Positions 34,022 to 36,057 of a DNA stretch of 36,057 nt are shown one piece after another. Source of the stretch: Caenispirillum bisanense (GTDB lineage: Bacteria; Pseudomonadota; Alphaproteobacteria; Rhodospirillales; Rhodospirillaceae); contig CAMDRB010000009.1 of NCBI GenBank assembly GCA_945906455.1, positions 1 through 36,057 of the forward strand, in the 5' to 3' direction. The notes under the pieces were generated by a model, which did not search any database, had not been told where the DNA came from, and was given only the letters and a program-made list of their open reading frames with translations. Made by a program: the position numbers and the translations under genes. The stretch's first letter is position 1. Every line of letters starts with the position of its first letter.

Positions 34022-34762
34022 GTGGAACGAATCCCGCGCATTATCGGCCACCGCGGCTCGCCCCGGGCGGCGCCGGAGAATACTCTGGCGTCGTTCCGCC
34101 GGGCGGCTGCGGACGGCGTAAAATGTGTGGAGTTTGACTCGGCACTGACCGCCGACCGCCGCGCGGTAATCTTCCACGACGATGAACTGGACCGCACCAG
34201 CGACGGTGCCGGCTTGTTAGCCGAAGCCACTTTCGAGACGGTCGTAACGCTTGACGCCGGGAACTGGTTTGGACCGGCTTTCGCCGGCGAAATTATTCCG
34301 ACGTTGGAAGAAGCTCTCGAGCTGCTCGGAGCGCTCGGACTCCAGTTCAATATGGAACTGAAGACCGATCAGGGACGCGAGGCTGAACTTGCGCGCATCG
34401 CCCTGACCATCGCCATGGACTGTTGGCCGGACGCGCGGCCGGCGCCGCTGGTTACGAGTTTCTCGCAAACGGCGGTGGCCGCCGCCAAGGACATTGCACC
34501 GAAGTGGCCGCGCGGCCTGCTCTTTGATCGCCTGCCAGAGGATTGGACGGGGCTGGCCAAGACTTTGGAGCTGAAAAGTCTGAACGGCAGCCACCAACAT
34601 CTGACCCGCGAGCAAGTCATGGCGGTACGCGGCGCGGGATACGCAGTGATGGCCTATACGGTCAACGAGCCGGCCCGGGCCGAACTCTTGTTCGATTGGG
34701 GAGTCGACGCGATATTCACCGACATTCCCGGCGAAATGGTCAAGATTTTTGGTGCTTCCTAA
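34022..34762 (+). CDS. ugpQ: Glycerophosphodiester phosphodiesterase (UgpQ-like)
   Basis: This 246-residue GDPD TIM-barrel enzyme releases glycerol-3-phosphate from glycerophosphodiesters. The N-terminus IIGHRGSPRAAPENTLASF (His10, Arg11, Glu19) and FHDDELDRTSDG (His about 52) are the catalytic signature. NMELKTD near 115 supplies further metal ligands, and the C-terminal VNEPARAELLFDWGVDAIFTD is typical. No signal peptide, so it is likely cytosolic. The GTG start lies 12 bases after pnp, implying read-through from pnp. Confidence 0.92.
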   Translation: MERIPRIIGHRGSPRAAPENTLASFRRAAADGVKCVEFDSALTADRRAVIFHDDELDRTSDGAGLLAEATFETVVTLDAGNWFGPAFAGEIIPTLEEALELLGALGLQFNMELKTDQGREAELARIALTIAMDCWPDARPAPLVTSFSQTAVAAAKDIAPKWPRGLLFDRLPEDWTGLAKTLELKSLNGSHQHLTREQVMAVRGAGYAVMAYTVNEPARAELLFDWGVDAIFTDIPGEMVKIFGAS

Positions 34763-34931
34763 TGCAATATCAAGGCCCTAGAGTTAAACTCCGTTTGCCC
34801 GGCGCAGGCTTGCTTGGTTTGCGCACATCCGCACCTTATATTGCGGGCTCGACGTCTCAAACACGCGGCGGGCGTCGCCAGACCTTCGGTTCGATGCCCC
34901 GACCCGATCTCACCCCGAAAAGGTACCTCGC

Positions 34932-36057
34932 GTGAAAGCGCTTAACCCGATCGTCATCGCCGGCCAGGAAGTTCTGCCTCTCATCGAGGGCGGCAAAGGC
35001 ATCAGCGTCTCCAATGGGCTCACCTCCGGCGCCTGGGCAGCTGCGGGCGGCATCGGCACATTCTCCGGCGTCAACGCCGATTCATTTAATTCCGCCGGAC
35101 ACCCCATCCCACAAATCTATCATGGCCGCACACGCGAGGACCGCCACGAGGAATTGGTAAAATACGCTATCGACGGTGGCATCGCCCAGGCGCGCATCGC
35201 CCATGAGACCCGCGGCAATCAAGGCCGCCTCCATATCAACATTCTCTGGGAGATGGGCGGTGCGGAACGGGTGCTGGAAGGCGTCTTGGACAAATGCCGT
35301 GATTTGATTCACGGCGTCACCTGCGGTGCCGGCATGCCCTATCGCCTGGCCGAGATCGCGGCCCACTACCGCATTCATTACTACCCGATCATCTCGTCGG
35401 GCCGCGCCTTCCGCGCGCTGTGGAAGCGCGCCTATCACAAGTTCGCCGACCTGCTCGGCGGCGTGGTCTATGAAGACCCCTGGCTCGCGGGCGGCCACAA
35501 CGGGCTGTCCAATTCCGAAGACCCGCTGAAGCCTGAGGATCCCTATCCGCGGGTCGCGGCCCTGCGCCAGATCATGAACGAAGCCGGCCTGCAAAAGACA
35601 CCGATCATTATGGCCGGTGGCGTTTGGTGGCTCTCCGAATGGGATCATTGGCTCGACAACCCTGAGATCGGTCCGGTGGCGTTTCAGTTCGGCACCCGCC
35701 CGCTTCTGACCCGCGAAAGCCCGATTTCAGCTGCGTGGAAAAAACGCCTGGGGGGCTTGCAGCCCGGCGACGTGTGCCTGCAGCGATTCAGTCCGACGGG
35801 GTTTTATTCGTCGGCGGTTCATAACGGCTTTCTTGAACATTTGGAGCATCGCAGCGAACGCCAGATTCCCTTTACGCCGGAACCGGTGGGCGCCCACGAC
35901 ACGGCCTTGGATATCGGCGCGCGCAAACGCGGGGTTTACGTCACCGCCGTCGACAAATTCCGCGCCCACTCCTGGATGGAGCTAGGCTTCACCGAAGTCA
36001 TGAAAACCCCAGACGCAACGCTGGTATTCGTGACCCCCGAAGACGCCGAGCAGATCC
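34932..36057 (+). CDS. Nitronate monooxygenase-like FMN oxidoreductase (partial)
   Basis: The frame is open from GTG 34932 to the window edge, giving 375 codons so far. AAAAGG lies eight bases before the start. Features of the 2-nitropropane dioxygenase/nitronate monooxygenase TIM barrel are visible. These include GKGISVSNGLTSGAWAAAGG near 23-42, HGVTCGAGMPYRLAEIA near 125-141, YYPIISSGRAFRALW, GGVVYEDPWLAGGHNG, PIIMAGGVWW and FQFGTRPLLT (FMN-phosphate region). It is longer than classical nitronate monooxygenases of about 320-380 residues and resembles the larger bacterial subgroup. The substrate is unknown. A 169-base gap without other features precedes it. Confidence 0.85.
   Translation, partial: MKALNPIVIAGQEVLPLIEGGKGISVSNGLTSGAWAAAGGIGTFSGVNADSFNSAGHPIPQIYHGRTREDRHEELVKYAIDGGIAQARIAHETRGNQGRLHINILWEMGGAERVLEGVLDKCRDLIHGVTCGAGMPYRLAEIAAHYRIHYYPIISSGRAFRALWKRAYHKFADLLGGVVYEDPWLAGGHNGLSNSEDPLKPEDPYPRVAALRQIMNEAGLQKTPIIMAGGVWWLSEWDHWLDNPEIGPVAFQFGTRPLLTRESPISAAWKKRLGGLQPGDVCLQRFSPTGFYSSAVHNGFLEHLEHRSERQIPFTPEPVGAHDTALDIGARKRGVYVTAVDKFRAHSWMELGFTEVMKTPDATLVFVTPEDAEQI

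Overview
The window looks like a GC-rich alphaproteobacterial chromosome, most likely Rhodospirillales-like. This is judged from gene order and protein character; no database search was possible. Two conserved alphaproteobacterial blocks dominate: the tsaD / hemD-mitofilin-hemY block, and one continuous housekeeping block running tsaB-rimI-fur-olsB-olsA-miaB-phoH-ybeY-corC-lnt-XRE-metK-trmB-rimP-nusA-ylxR-infB-rbfA-truB-rpsO-pnp. Most genes lie on the + strand. Spacing is tight, with several ATGA or GTGA start/stop overlaps and many GTG or TTG starts.

Positions 1-5245 are the disturbed part. The left edge holds the end of an IS5-family insertion sequence with the first codons of its transposase. 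Its terminal bases supply the stop codon of a manC-type sugar-nucleotide gene. gpsA follows in the same - strand operon. A UDP-glucuronate 4-epimerase gene on the opposite strand separates gpsA from tsaD, its usual neighbour. Between tsaD and hemD, where hemC is normally found, there are only about 310 bases of mosaic palindromic repeats.

Positions 5246-10731 are the most unusual part. hemD has no stop codon after its synthase domain. It runs straight into a very long Glu/Arg-rich helical repeat region, then a transmembrane segment and a mitofilin (Mic60-like) domain, followed by hemY. Two frameshifts lie in and beside a near-identical tandem duplication of about 490 bases. With both repaired, one reading frame would encode about 1,411 residues: a membrane-anchored HemD-coiled-coil-mitofilin fusion. 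Whether the frameshifts are biological or sequencing/assembly errors cannot be decided from the sequence.

Positions 10728-23398 carry a VanX-like dipeptidase, the t6A factor TsaB with RimI, a TusA-like protein, a Fur/Mur regulator, the ornithine-lipid acyltransferases OlsB and OlsA, MiaB, PhoH, YbeY, a CorC-like CBS protein, Lnt, an XRE regulator and MetK. Positions 23376-34009 hold TrmB and then the rimP-nusA-ylxR-infB-rbfA-truB-rpsO-pnp translation/transcription/RNA-decay cluster. Ahead of rimP there is a convincing promoter followed by a hairpin with a T-tract that looks like an attenuator. The window ends with a glycerophosphodiester phosphodiesterase and a partial nitronate-monooxygenase-like gene.

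Functionally the region combines tRNA modification (TsaD, TsaB, MiaB, TrmB, TruB), ribosome maturation and RNA turnover (YbeY, RimP, RbfA, InfB, RpsO, Pnp, PhoH), envelope lipids and lipoproteins (GpsA, OlsBA, Lnt, CorC), and haem synthesis with membrane architecture (HemD, mitofilin, HemY). I saw no tRNA or rRNA genes, CRISPR arrays or prophage genes.
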